Notes under the pieces: model-generated
Databases searched by the model: none
Seen by the model: the letters and a program-made list of their open reading frames with translations, nothing else
What the model was told of the DNA's origin: nothing
Part shown: positions 1-8,149 of the stretch, one piece after another
Layout: every line of letters starts with the position of its first letter
How positions within the stretch are numbered: the stretch's first letter is position 1
Made by a program: the position numbers and the translations under genes
DNA from: Agathobaculum sp. Marseille-P7918
Lineage (GTDB): Bacteria > Bacillota > Clostridia > Oscillospirales > Butyricicoccaceae
DNA length: 64,000 bases
NCBI RefSeq assembly: GCF_900625105.1
Contig: NZ_UYYD01000008.1
Span: 1-64,000 of the forward strand
Direction of reading: 5' to 3'

Positions 1-180
1 TTTTTACTGGAGTTCCGACTTCCAGCGATTTACCAAGAGTAAAAAACTCTTAGAATTTCAGGTTCGCACTACACTTGATATAAAACCAAGTTAAGCTTTC
101 TCGTTGTTTAATTTACAAGGTACAATCTGCTGAAACAGAGAATTTTCAGAACTTTTCGAAGCTCTTTACCGTTCTCGGTG
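1..180 (-). other. Probable 16S rRNA leader of an rRNA operon running off the left edge
   Basis: No open reading frame covers this AT-rich stretch. Read on the minus strand it holds a segment (about 95-125) resembling the conserved leader/spacer of Firmicutes rRNA operons (GTACCTTGTAAATTAAACAA), followed by short hairpins. It lies directly downstream of three tandem consensus promoters, as expected for an rRNA leader. The 16S gene itself would start beyond base 1, so the assignment is inferred. Confidence 0.55.
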
Positions 181-191
181 ACAGCTTATTT

Positions 192-404
192 AGTATATCA
201 GATTCGAAGCAGTTTGTCAAGAAGTTTTTTCTTTTCTTTTCAAGCTTTTTCGACCCGCGCCGCCTCTTCTCAGAAGCAGCTTGATTAGTATATCAAACTC
301 AGATGCATTTGTCAATAGGTTTTTTCAACTTTTTGATCCGTATCCGGTTTGACCATCTCTTTACGAGACTTATTCAGTATACCGCTCTTTTACCCTTTTG
401 TCAA
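192..404 (-). promoter_or_regulatory. Three tandem sigma-A promoters driving leftward transcription
   Basis: On the minus strand, three promoters each have a perfect TTGACA -35 box, exactly 17 bases of spacer and a TATACT -10 box. They lie at 376-404 (first), 287-315 (second) and 192-220 (third). The near-identical design and roughly 90-base spacing are typical of stable-RNA operons. No protein gene lies downstream within the window, so an rRNA operon off the left edge is the likely target. Confidence 0.85.
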
Positions 405-435
405 CCGTTTTTTACCGTATCTATGTTTTTCTGAC

Positions 436-464
436 TTGTGGTTCCTTTTCCTTTCTGCTATAAT
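436..464 (+). promoter_or_regulatory. Putative sigma-A promoter of metA
   Basis: The sequence shows TTGTGG (436-441), 17 bases, then TATAAT (459-464), placed 42 bases before the metA start. No SAM riboswitch or T-box fits in the short leader. Confidence 0.6.
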
Positions 465-506
465 AAAGTATTATAACGCTATTTTACATAAAAAGGAGGG
501 GTCGGC

Positions 507-1421
507 TTGCCAATCAAGATAGCCGACAGTCTGCCTGCGCGCGCTGTGCTGGAAAGCGAAAACATATTCGTCATGACTGAGCACCGCGCGACCACACAGG
601 ATATACGACCGCTTCGCATCGCTTTGCTCAATCTGATGCCGCTTAAAATCGTAACGGAGACGCAGATTTTACGCTGCCTTTCCAACACCCCGATCCAGAT
701 TGAAGTGGATCTCATTCAAACTAAAACCTATCACTCCAAGAATACCCCCGAAGACCATCTGCTGACTTTCTACAAGACCTTCGACGATATCCGCGACCAA
801 AAGTACGACGGCTTTATTATCACCGGCGCACCGGTAGAAAACATGCCGTTTGAAGAAGTGGAATATTGGGATGAGCTGGTTGAGATCATGGACTGGACCA
901 AAACCCATGTTCACTCCACCCTGCACATCTGCTGGGGTGCGCAAGCTGGTCTATACCACCATTATGGCATCCCCAAATATCCGCTGCCGAAAAAGATGTC
1001 CGGCATCTTCCGGCATCATGTGCTGTTCCCCAAGGAGCCGCTTCTGCGCGGTTTTGACGATGTTTTCTGCGCGCCGCATTCGCGCCATACCGAAGTCCGC
1101 GCCGAGGACATCCGCAGGGATGACCGGCTGCGTCTGTTGGCTGAATCCAACGAAGCAGGTGTATACATCGTAGAAGCCATGAACGGGCGTCAGATCTTCG
1201 TGCTCGGCCACGGAGAATACGATTCGGATACGCTCAAGAAAGAATATGAACGCGATCTGGCGAAGGGCCTGAATCCGGATGTCCCCGTCCATTATTTTCA
1301 CAACGACGATCCGGACGACGAGATCCTCGTCACTTGGAAGGCACATGCCCATCTGTTTTATACCAACTGGGTCAACTACTATGTATACCAGACCACGCCC
1401 TACTATCTGGACAAAATGTAA
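507..1421 (+). CDS. metA: Homoserine O-acetyltransferase (MetA family)
   Basis: This enzyme acylates homoserine in the cytoplasm, the first committed step to methionine. The 304-residue protein is full length for MetA. The catalytic cysteine is C142 (in ICWGAQ), with H235 and E237 in GHGEYD. Residue 111 is glutamate (ENMPF); from family studies, Glu here marks acetyl-CoA users and Gly marks succinyl-CoA users, so acetyl transfer is inferred despite the common succinyltransferase label. The start is TTG, 7-8 bases after the strong ribosome site AAAAGGAGGGG. The gene stands alone and ends in a terminator shared with convergent rex. Confidence 0.93.
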   Translation: MPIKIADSLPARAVLESENIFVMTEHRATTQDIRPLRIALLNLMPLKIVTETQILRCLSNTPIQIEVDLIQTKTYHSKNTPEDHLLTFYKTFDDIRDQKYDGFIITGAPVENMPFEEVEYWDELVEIMDWTKTHVHSTLHICWGAQAGLYHHYGIPKYPLPKKMSGIFRHHVLFPKEPLLRGFDDVFCAPHSRHTEVRAEDIRRDDRLRLLAESNEAGVYIVEAMNGRQIFVLGHGEYDSDTLKKEYERDLAKGLNPDVPVHYFHNDDPDDEILVTWKAHAHLFYTNWVNYYVYQTTPYYLDKM

Positions 1422-1433
1422 CACGCAAAAAAA

Positions 1434-1462
1434 GAAACGGTCGAAAGACCGTTTCTTTTTTT
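1434..1462. terminator. Bidirectional terminator between metA and rex
   Basis: A 9-bp stem (GAAACGGTC / GACCGTTTC) with a GAAA tetraloop is flanked by A-rich sequence on the left and a T-run on the right. It can stop both metA and the convergent rex transcript. Confidence 0.9.
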
Positions 1463-2099
1463 ATTCCTCTGTCGTGCTGACCAGATGGCACAGCGTCATC
1501 AAACTGTCAGACAAATGGACGTTCTCCACCGGTACGCCCAAGCCGCCCAGATGCAAATCCTCGCCCGTAAAATTCCACAGGCCTCGGATACCCTGATCGA
1601 CCAGCTCCCGTGCAATTTCCGGCGCATGGCTGCGCGGAATGGTCAGCACCGCCACATCCGGCTTGTGCGCCGCAATGAACGACGGCAAATCATCGCTGCT
1701 GCGCACCGGATAACCGCCGAACTCTTTGCCCTTCAGTTCCGGATTGGCGTCAAACGCGCACAGCAGACGGAATCCGCTTGCAGCAAAGTCAAAGTTATTG
1801 AGCAGCGCGCGGCCCAAGTTGCCCGCGCCCAGCAGGATCGCCGTACGGCCCGCACGCAGACCGAGGATCGAGCCCAATTCCTCCATCAGTTTGTCGATAT
1901 TATATCCATACCCCTGCTGGCCGAAACCGCCGAAACAGTTAAAGTCCTGTCGGATCTGCGAAGCCGTCAATCCCATGCGCTCCGCCAGTGAACGCGAAGA
2001 GATGCGCTGCACGCCTTCAGCCTTCAGTTCGCAGATATTCCGGTAATAGCGCGGCAGACGCTGAATGACCGCTTTGGAAACCTCTTGCTTTCGTTCCAC
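1461..2099 (-). CDS. rex: Redox-sensing transcriptional repressor Rex
   Basis: Rex is a dimeric repressor that binds DNA when NADH is low and releases it when NADH rises, controlling fermentation and NADH-reoxidation genes. The 212-residue protein has an N-terminal winged-helix domain (about 1-80) and a Rossmann domain with GAGNLG at 91-96. The start is GTG, with AGGAGA just upstream. It follows icd with a 34-base gap, and icd has a Rex-like site in its promoter, which suggests feedback. A perfect Rex operator lies far away, upstream of thl. Confidence 0.95.
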   Translation of the reverse strand: MERKQEVSKAVIQRLPRYYRNICELKAEGVQRISSRSLAERMGLTASQIRQDFNCFGGFGQQGYGYNIDKLMEELGSILGLRAGRTAILLGAGNLGRALLNNFDFAASGFRLLCAFDANPELKGKEFGGYPVRSSDDLPSFIAAHKPDVAVLTIPRSHAPEIARELVDQGIRGLWNFTGEDLHLGGLGVPVENVHLSDSLMTLCHLVSTTEE

Positions 2100-2133
2100 A
2101 GGCTCTCTCCTTCTTCCTGATTAAGATAAACGA

Positions 2134-3291
2134 TTACAGGCCGGCAATCGTATCCAGCACATAATCGGTAAATTCCTGCGCGGTAGCGCCGGTATCGCGG
2201 CCGGTGACGACCACTTTCTTTTCCTCGAACATGCAGATGTCAAGCGCGCGGTCGAGTTTTTTCGCCAGTTCGATCTCGCCGATATGCTCGAGCAGCATGA
2301 CGGAAGCACGCAGCACGCTCGACGGATCGGCGTACTTGGCGCGGCCTTCCTGCACCATACGCGGCGCAGAGCCGTGGATCGCTTCGAACATCGCGTAGCG
2401 CTTGCCGATGTTGGCCGAGCCCGCGGTGCCGACGCCGCCCTGAATCTCAGCCGCCTCGTCGGTGATGATATCACCGTACAGGTTGGGCAGTACGACCACC
2501 TTGAAGTCGCGGCGACGCTTGTCGTCGAGCAGCTTCGCGGTCATGATATCGATGTACCAGTCGTCAAACTCAACTTCCGGGTATTCCTTCGCCACCTTCT
2601 GGCAGGTGTCGAGGAACTTGCCGTCAGTCGTCTTGATGATGTTCGCCTTAGTTACGCAGGAAACGCGGTTCTTGCCGGTCTTGCGCGCATAATCAAACGC
2701 CAGACGGGCGATACGCTCGCAGCCCTGCGAAGTGGCAACGGTAAAGTCGATGAACAGGTCGTCGTCAATCTGCACACCCTGCGAACCGACCGCGTAGCCG
2801 CCTTCGGTGTTCTCACGATAGAAGGTCCAGTCGATGCCGAGTTCAGGCACCTTGACCGGGCGCACGTTGGCAAACAGGTCGAGCGCCTTGCGCATCGCCA
2901 CGTTCGCAGACTCCACGTTCGGCCACGGATCGCCCTTGCGCGGGGTCGTGGTCGGCCCCTTGAGGATGACATGGCACTGCTTGAGCTGCTCCATGACGTC
3001 GGGCGGGATCGCGCAGCCGAGCTCGGCGCGGCGCTCGATGGTCAGGCCGTCGATGACGCGGAACTCCACCTTGCCCGCCTTGACCTTGTCGGCCAACAGC
3101 ACTTCGAGCGCATGCTGGGCCATACCGGTAATCATCGGACCAATGCCGTCGCCGCCGCACACGCCGATAATCAGCTTGTCGAGTTTAGAATAATCAATAA
3201 AGTCGTCCTGCGCCTTCATATCCGCAATGCGCTTGCGCTGGCTCTCGACGACTGCTTCAAACTTTTCCAGAATGGACTGATCGATAGACAT
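2134..3291 (-). CDS. icd: Isocitrate dehydrogenase (isocitrate/isopropylmalate dehydrogenase family)
   Basis: This enzyme oxidatively decarboxylates isocitrate to 2-oxoglutarate. The 385-residue protein carries the family GDGIGP motif near residues 47-52 and the metal/substrate signature NLYGDIITDEAAEIQGG near residues 270-288. Family membership alone does not separate isocitrate from isopropylmalate dehydrogenase, but aconitase directly upstream supports isocitrate. The coenzyme (NAD or NADP) cannot be decided by eye. The start has GGAGG 8 bases upstream. It has its own promoter, so it can be expressed apart from acn. Confidence 0.88.
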   Translation of the reverse strand: MSIDQSILEKFEAVVESQRKRIADMKAQDDFIDYSKLDKLIIGVCGGDGIGPMITGMAQHALEVLLADKVKAGKVEFRVIDGLTIERRAELGCAIPPDVMEQLKQCHVILKGPTTTPRKGDPWPNVESANVAMRKALDLFANVRPVKVPELGIDWTFYRENTEGGYAVGSQGVQIDDDLFIDFTVATSQGCERIARLAFDYARKTGKNRVSCVTKANIIKTTDGKFLDTCQKVAKEYPEVEFDDWYIDIMTAKLLDDKRRRDFKVVVLPNLYGDIITDEAAEIQGGVGTAGSANIGKRYAMFEAIHGSAPRMVQEGRAKYADPSSVLRASVMLLEHIGEIELAKKLDRALDICMFEEKKVVVTGRDTGATAQEFTDYVLDTIAGL

Positions 3292-3319
3292 GGGAACGTC
3301 CTCCTATTGAATTGATATT

Positions 3320-3348
3320 ATTTTAACAAAACTTCTATGTTCTGTCAA
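3320..3348 (-). promoter_or_regulatory. icd promoter overlapped by a Rex-like operator
   Basis: On the minus strand: TTGACA (3343-3348), 17 bases, TAAAAT (3320-3325). An 18-bp imperfect palindrome at 3312-3329 (plus strand TTGATATTATTTTAACAA) covers the -10 box. It matches the TTGTTAA-N4-TTAACAA form of the Rex box at 12 of 14 positions. Confidence 0.65.
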
Positions 3349-3358
3349 GAAAAGCAGG

Positions 3359-3385
3359 TCAGAGAGAGCCTCCGGCTCCCTCTGA
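3359..3385 (-). terminator. Hairpin after acn
   Basis: A 12-bp stem with a three-base loop follows the acn stop codon on the minus strand. The T-run after it is weak, so partial read-through into icd is likely. Confidence 0.55.
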
Positions 3386-3395
3386 CACAAGCAGT

Positions 3396-5318
3396 TTATT
3401 TTACATTCTGACGGGCGTAATTGAGCGTGCCGCCGGCCAGCAGCGCGCCGCGCTGACGGTCGGATACGTCGCAATCCGCCTTGAACGTCTTGCCGCCGCA
3501 CACCACGGTGACCTGCTGGCCGTTCTTGATCTCTTCCAGCACATTCGGCAGAGAGATCTCGTCGAGCAGGTTGATCGCGTCATAATCCGCCGGATCGGCA
3601 AAGGTCAGCGGCAGAATACCGGAATTGACCAGGTTTGCCTTGTGGATACGTGCAAACGACTTGCACAGCACAGCCTTGACGCCCAGATACAGCGGGACAA
3701 GCGCCGCGTGCTCACGCGACGAGCCCTGACCATAGTTCGCGCCGCCGACGATGATGCCGCCGCCCTGCTCCTTGCAGCGCGCCGGGAACTCCGGATCGAC
3801 GTTGATGAAGCAGTAGTTGGAGTAGTACGGCACATTCGAACGGTACGGCAGCAGCTTGGCGCCGGCGGGCAGGATGTGGTCGGTCGTGATGTTGTCCTCG
3901 GTCTTGAGAACGACCTTTCCGGTGTAGCTCGCTTCGAGCGCCTTGCCAAGCGGGAACGGCTTGATGTTCGGGCCGCGTACGACCTCGACCTCTTCCGGAT
4001 GCTCCGCGGGCTTGACGATCATGTTGTCATTGATAACAAAGTGCTCGGGCATCTCGATTTCGGGCATCTCGCCCAGCGTACGCGGATCGGTCAGCACGCC
4101 CGCGAGCGCGGAAGCCGCGGCAACTTCGGGCGACACCAGATAAATCTGCGCGTCCTGCGTGCCGGAACGGCCTTCAAAGTTGCGGTTAAAGGTGCGCAGG
4201 GATACACCCGCAGACTCCGGCGACTGGCCCATGCCGATGCAGGGACCGCAGGCACATTCCAGAATGCGCGCGCCCGCCGAAATGATATCTGCCAGCGCGC
4301 CGTTCTGCGCGAGCATGTTGAACACCTGCTTGGAACCCGGGCTGATGGTCAGCGAAACGTCCGGATGCACAGTCTTGCCCTTGAGAATGGACGCAACCTT
4401 CATCATATCGTAGTAAGAAGAGTTGGTGCACGAACCGATGCAGCACTGGTTGATCTTGATGTTGCCGATCTCGGACACCTTTTTGACGTTGTCCGGCATG
4501 TGCGGCATTGCAGCCAGCGGCTCAAGCGCGGACAGGTCAACCGTATATTCCTCGTCGTAAGTCGCGTCCGGGTCGGAGGACAGCTCGACCCATACGTCGC
4601 CGCGGCCCTGCGCCTCGAGGAACTTTTTCGTCTCCTCGTCGGACGGGAAGATCGAAGTCGTCGCGCCCAGCTCTGCGCCCATGTTGGTGATGGTCGCGCG
4701 CTCAGGGACGGACAGGGTCTTTACGCCCTCGCCCGCGTACTCGACAATCTTGCCGACGCCGCCCTTGACGGTCATCTGGCGCAGCACCTCAAGGATGACG
4801 TCCTTGGCCGAAACCCACGGCGACAGCTTGCCCGTCAGGGTCACGCGCACCATCTTGGGCATCGGGATGTAATACGCGCCGCCACCCATCGCTACTGCAA
4901 CGTCCAGACCGCCCGCGCCGAACGCCAGCATGCCGATGCCGCCGCCGGTCGGGGTGTGGCTGTCCGAGCCAATCAGGGTCTTGCCCGGCGCGCCGAAGCG
5001 CTCCAGATGCACCTGATGGCAGATGCCGTTGCCCGCCTTGGAATAGTAGATGCCGTGCTTTTTCGCGACCGAGCCGATATATTTGTGGTCGTCCGCATTT
5101 TCAAAGCCGGATTGCAGGGTATTATGATCGATATAGGCAACCGACCGCTCGGTCTTGACCTGATCGACGCCCATGGCCTCAAACTGCAGATAGGCCATCG
5201 TGCCGGTGGCATCCTGCGTCAGCGTCTGGTCGATCTTGAGGCCGATTTCCTGCCCCTGTACCATTTCACCGTCCACCAGATGCGCCTTCAGGATCTTTTG
5301 CGCAATTGTCATACCCAT
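3396..5318 (-). CDS. acnA: Aconitate hydratase
   Basis: Aconitase interconverts citrate and isocitrate with a [4Fe-4S] cluster. The 640-residue protein is the compact clostridial form, shorter than the roughly 900-residue AcnA of E. coli. Cluster ligands are visible as C297 (GSCTNSS) and C357/C360 (CACGPC). The chosen start (MGMTIAQ) follows GGAG and GAAGG ribosome-site sequences; longer in-frame upstream sequence is untypical of the family. With icd it forms a citrate-to-2-oxoglutarate branch that would supply glutamate. A long open frame on the opposite strand is a codon-bias shadow. Confidence 0.95.
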   Translation of the reverse strand: MGMTIAQKILKAHLVDGEMVQGQEIGLKIDQTLTQDATGTMAYLQFEAMGVDQVKTERSVAYIDHNTLQSGFENADDHKYIGSVAKKHGIYYSKAGNGICHQVHLERFGAPGKTLIGSDSHTPTGGGIGMLAFGAGGLDVAVAMGGGAYYIPMPKMVRVTLTGKLSPWVSAKDVILEVLRQMTVKGGVGKIVEYAGEGVKTLSVPERATITNMGAELGATTSIFPSDEETKKFLEAQGRGDVWVELSSDPDATYDEEYTVDLSALEPLAAMPHMPDNVKKVSEIGNIKINQCCIGSCTNSSYYDMMKVASILKGKTVHPDVSLTISPGSKQVFNMLAQNGALADIISAGARILECACGPCIGMGQSPESAGVSLRTFNRNFEGRSGTQDAQIYLVSPEVAAASALAGVLTDPRTLGEMPEIEMPEHFVINDNMIVKPAEHPEEVEVVRGPNIKPFPLGKALEASYTGKVVLKTEDNITTDHILPAGAKLLPYRSNVPYYSNYCFINVDPEFPARCKEQGGGIIVGGANYGQGSSREHAALVPLYLGVKAVLCKSFARIHKANLVNSGILPLTFADPADYDAINLLDEISLPNVLEEIKNGQQVTVVCGGKTFKADCDVSDRQRGALLAGGTLNYARQNVK

Positions 5319-5447
5319 TTTGTGTTTCCTTCGCTCCTTTATGTCCCACACGCGGCGCCTTTTCGTGCGCACCGCGCCCCGCCCCATGCAAGGCGGGTGG
5401 TTACGGCTTCCACAGCCTTCTCCACGGCGCGCAAAACGCACCGTGCC

Positions 5448-5492
5448 CAAAAACAAAACAGAAGTGGCTTTTGCAGCGCAAAAACCACTTCT
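5448..5492 (-). terminator. Terminator of the polA-tsaD gene group
   Basis: An 8-bp stem (AGAAGTGG / CCACTTCT, 5460-5492) is followed on the minus strand by a T-rich tract. It lies 40 bases after the tsaD stop. Confidence 0.75.
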
Positions 5493-5532
5493 ATTCTACA
5501 TCATTTCCGTTCTTTTGAAAAGGCCTTTTCGC

Positions 5533-6558
5533 CTATCGCTTTTCACAAATATTCTCGCCGATCTCCGCAGTCGCGAATGCATTTTGCAGGGTCGTGCCTG
5601 TATTACCTGCAAGATACTCAAAATAGGCCTGGCTGCCGATCATCGCCGCGTTATCGCCACACAGACTCAGCGGCGGCAGATACAGCTGCGTATGCGTGCG
5701 CTTTGCCATGTCGGAAAGCGCGGCCCGCAGGAAGGAATTGGCTGCCACGCCGCCCGCGCACACCACGCGCCGCGCATGTGTCTGATGGACGGCCTGCTCG
5801 AGCCGCGGCACGAGCGTGCGCACCACCGCCTCACAGAACGAAGCGGCAAGGTCGTTTTTGTCGATCTCCTCGCCCTTCTGCTCGGCGTTGTGCGCCAGAT
5901 TGATGACCGCCGTCTTGAGGCCGGAAAAGGAAAAGTCGAGCGGCGCATCCTTGATATGCGAATCCGGCAGCTTATACCGCGTCGGATCGCCCTCCTGCGC
6001 CATTTTGTCGATCTTGGGGCCGCCCGGATAGCCGACGCCCAAAACGCGCGCGACCTTATCAAACGCCTCGCCCGCCGCGTCGTCCCGCGTGCCGCCGAGG
6101 ATCTCAAACTGCGTGTAATCGCGCACGATGACGATCTCGCTGTGCCCGCCCGACGCGATTAGCGTCAAAAACGGCGGTTTGAGTTCAGGATAGGCGAGAT
6201 AGGTCGCCGCGATGTGTCCCCGGATGTGATGCACCGGGATAAACGGCTTGTCCAGTGCAAAGGCAAGCGACTTTCCGAAATTCGCGCCGACGAGCAGCGC
6301 GCCGATCAACCCCGGTGCACAGGTCGCTGCGACCGCGTCCACCGCGTGCTTGTCCATCTTCGCGTCCGCGAGCGCACACTCGGTCACGCGCACAACCGCT
6401 TCCATGTGCCGGCGCGAGGCGATCTCCGGCACCACGCCGCCATACAGCGCGTGCGTCGCGATCTGCGTATCCACCACGCTGGATAAAATTTTCCGTCCGT
6501 CCTCGATCACGGCTGCCGCCGTCTCGTCGCAGGAGGACTCGATAGCCAAAATTCTCAT
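5533..6558 (-). CDS. tsaD: tRNA N6-adenosine threonylcarbamoyltransferase TsaD
   Basis: TsaD transfers threonylcarbamoyl to A37 of ANN-decoding tRNAs, in a complex with TsaB and TsaE. The 341-residue protein has the N-terminal ASKHA-fold start (ILAIESSCDET), the metal-binding HxxxH at H111/H115 (HHIRGH) and the family ASGGHS segment. The start was set at MRILAIE; the open frame upstream is not homologous. It is last in a minus-strand run with rimI, a common pairing, but tsaB and tsaE are not in this window. Confidence 0.95.
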   Translation of the reverse strand: MRILAIESSCDETAAAVIEDGRKILSSVVDTQIATHALYGGVVPEIASRRHMEAVVRVTECALADAKMDKHAVDAVAATCAPGLIGALLVGANFGKSLAFALDKPFIPVHHIRGHIAATYLAYPELKPPFLTLIASGGHSEIVIVRDYTQFEILGGTRDDAAGEAFDKVARVLGVGYPGGPKIDKMAQEGDPTRYKLPDSHIKDAPLDFSFSGLKTAVINLAHNAEQKGEEIDKNDLAASFCEAVVRTLVPRLEQAVHQTHARRVVCAGGVAANSFLRAALSDMAKRTHTQLYLPPLSLCGDNAAMIGSQAYFEYLAGNTGTTLQNAFATAEIGENICEKR

Positions 6559-6575
6559 GCGTTGATACCCACCCG

Positions 6576-6785
6576 TTAAAAAGAATATGTCATAAAAATC
6601 AGCACCCGAATCACCGCCGCCACCGGCAGCAGCAGCGCGCCGCTCAAGCTGACCTGCATGCGGACCACCTGTGCCTTCGGGTCGCCGCCGCCCTGTACCG
6701 CGCGCAGCGCATCGCACAGCGCATGGGCGAACACGCAGGCGCACATCACCGTTCCGATCAGGCAAAGCGCCAAAAACACGATCAT
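6576..6785 (-). CDS. Small membrane protein of unknown function
   Basis: This 69-residue protein has two hydrophobic segments (about 1-25 and 43-66) around a short polar loop (QGGGDPKAQ). It matches no family that I recognise. Its ATG overlaps the stop of the upstream acetyltransferase gene by four bases (ATGA), and tsaD starts 17 bases downstream, so it is translated within the operon. No function can be assigned. Confidence 0.6.
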   Translation of the reverse strand: MIVFLALCLIGTVMCACVFAHALCDALRAVQGGGDPKAQVVRMQVSLSGALLLPVAAVIRVLIFMTYSF

Positions 6786-7249
6786 GTCCGACTCTCCTCC
6801 ACCGCCAGCATTTTCTCGAAGCAGCGGCAGTTTTCCGCGCCCGCCGGGCTGCCGTAATACGCGATTTCCTGATACCCCAGCTTGTGATACAGCGCCGCGG
6901 AATCGTCGGTCGTGCGCGCAGTTTCGAGAATCGCGCGCGTGTAGCCGTGCGCTGCGACGTCCTGCTCAAGTGCGCGGATCAGTGCGCTGGCAACGCCCTG
7001 CCGTCGGCAATCCGGCGCGACAAAAATCCGCTTGATCTCGGCGGTCTGGTCGTCAATTTTCTTCCATGCACCGCAGCCAGCGGCTTTTCCGCCCTGATAC
7101 GCTGCCATGCGGGCGTTCAGCAGATGCGGGTCGTTGTATTTGGCATACCGCCGATGTACCTCGCCCACGACCTGGAAATAATACTCGTCCAGCTGCTGCA
7201 CCAGCGCCAGAAAGTCCGCGTTGTCCGCGTCCACAAACCGGATCTCCAT
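6782..7249 (-). CDS. GNAT-family N-acetyltransferase
   Basis: A 155-residue acetyltransferase of the GCN5 fold. The acetyl-CoA pyrophosphate-binding motif is RRQGVA near residue 84, after the RIFVAPDCR strand. The substrate is unknown. The start ATG (7249) is 8 bases after AAAGGAG, which lies inside the end of rimI; a GTG nine bases upstream would overlap that ribosome site. It is a neighbour of rimI but not a close copy of it. Confidence 0.85.
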   Translation of the reverse strand: MEIRFVDADNADFLALVQQLDEYYFQVVGEVHRRYAKYNDPHLLNARMAAYQGGKAAGCGAWKKIDDQTAEIKRIFVAPDCRRQGVASALIRALEQDVAAHGYTRAILETARTTDDSAALYHKLGYQEIAYYGSPAGAENCRCFEKMLAVEESRT

Positions 7250-7254
7250 GTGCT

Positions 7255-7689
7255 TCACTCCTTTAGAAACAGCGTCATCAGCACCGCGTCCTCGGTCGGC
7301 GCGGTATAAAAATTTTTGCGCACGCCGACGCGCCCAAAGCCCGCGCCTTCATACAGCGCAAGGGCAGGCGCATTGGACGCACGCGCCTCCAGCGTGACAA
7401 AAGCCAAGTCCTGCACCCGCGCGCGGGACACCAATTCTGCAATCAGCGCGCGGCCGATCCCCTGCCGCCGGCAATCCGGCGACACCGCGACATTGGTGAT
7501 GTACCCTTCGTCCAGCACGGTCTGGCAGCCGACATAGCCGACCGCCTGTCCGTCCCGCTCGGCAACCAGAAAAAGCCCTTTGCCCAGCTCTTCGCGCAGC
7601 ATGCTTTCGCTCCACGGCGCGTGAAAACACGCTTTTTCGATCTCCGCCAGCGCCGCCAAATGGCGCTCCGCCATCGGCACGACCGTCAT
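7255..7689 (-). CDS. rimI: Ribosomal protein alanine N-acetyltransferase RimI
   Basis: RimI acetylates the N-terminal alanine of a ribosomal protein (bS18 in E. coli), though it is often just an N-alpha acetyltransferase. The 144-residue GNAT protein has the core VAVSPDCRRQGIG followed by the RimI-typical LEARASNAPALALYEGAGF stretch. The start overlaps the phosphatase stop by four bases. Linkage to tsaD is widespread in bacteria and supports the assignment. Confidence 0.87.
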   Translation of the reverse strand: MTVVPMAERHLAALAEIEKACFHAPWSESMLREELGKGLFLVAERDGQAVGYVGCQTVLDEGYITNVAVSPDCRRQGIGRALIAELVSRARVQDLAFVTLEARASNAPALALYEGAGFGRVGVRKNFYTAPTEDAVLMTLFLKE

Positions 7690-8117
7690 GCGCCCAGTCT
7701 CCCAATGATGCTGCGCACGCCCTGATCGATCTCGGCCGCCGCGCGGCGATAGGTTTCCAGATCGCCGCCGAACGGGTCGGAAACGTCCGCAGGCAGCAGG
7801 GTGAACACCTTGTCCGCGCAGTCCGGGTACAACTCGCACAGGCGGTCATACAGCGCGCCGGTCATACAGACCAGATAGCGCGCGTTTTTGGCCATTTCAG
7901 GCGTCAGCATCCGCGAGCGGTGCGCCGAGATATCCGCGCCCAGCTCCCCTGCCGCCGCCACCGCGTTTTCGGAAGCCGGCAGGCCGTCCTGCGTGAACAA
8001 ACCCGCCGACGCGGCCGCAAGGCCGGTCTGTTCCTCGCCGTCATGCGCGCGGAACAAGCCTTCCGCCATCGGAGAACGGCAGGTGTTGCCCGTGCAAATA
8101 AAAATGATACTATCCAT
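7686..8117 (-). CDS. Low-molecular-weight protein tyrosine phosphatase
   Basis: A 143-residue phosphatase with the P-loop CTGNTCRS at the N-terminus (residues 8-15) and the general-acid aspartate in the DPFGG motif near residue 115. In Gram-positives such enzymes act on phosphotyrosine or phosphoarginine (YwlE-type); the present sequence does not decide. It is translationally coupled to rimI through a four-base overlap and follows polA by 32 bases. Confidence 0.88.
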   Translation of the reverse strand: MDSIIFICTGNTCRSPMAEGLFRAHDGEEQTGLAAASAGLFTQDGLPASENAVAAAGELGADISAHRSRMLTPEMAKNARYLVCMTGALYDRLCELYPDCADKVFTLLPADVSDPFGGDLETYRRAAAEIDQGVRSIIGRLGA

Positions 8118-8149
8118 AGAAAAACACTCCCAGTACGGTTCCATGCAAA

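Noticed and set aside
3642-5903. A 753-codon plus-strand open frame opposite acn and tsaD
   Set aside because: Antisense shadow in GC-rich sequence; the minus-strand genes carry complete family motifs.
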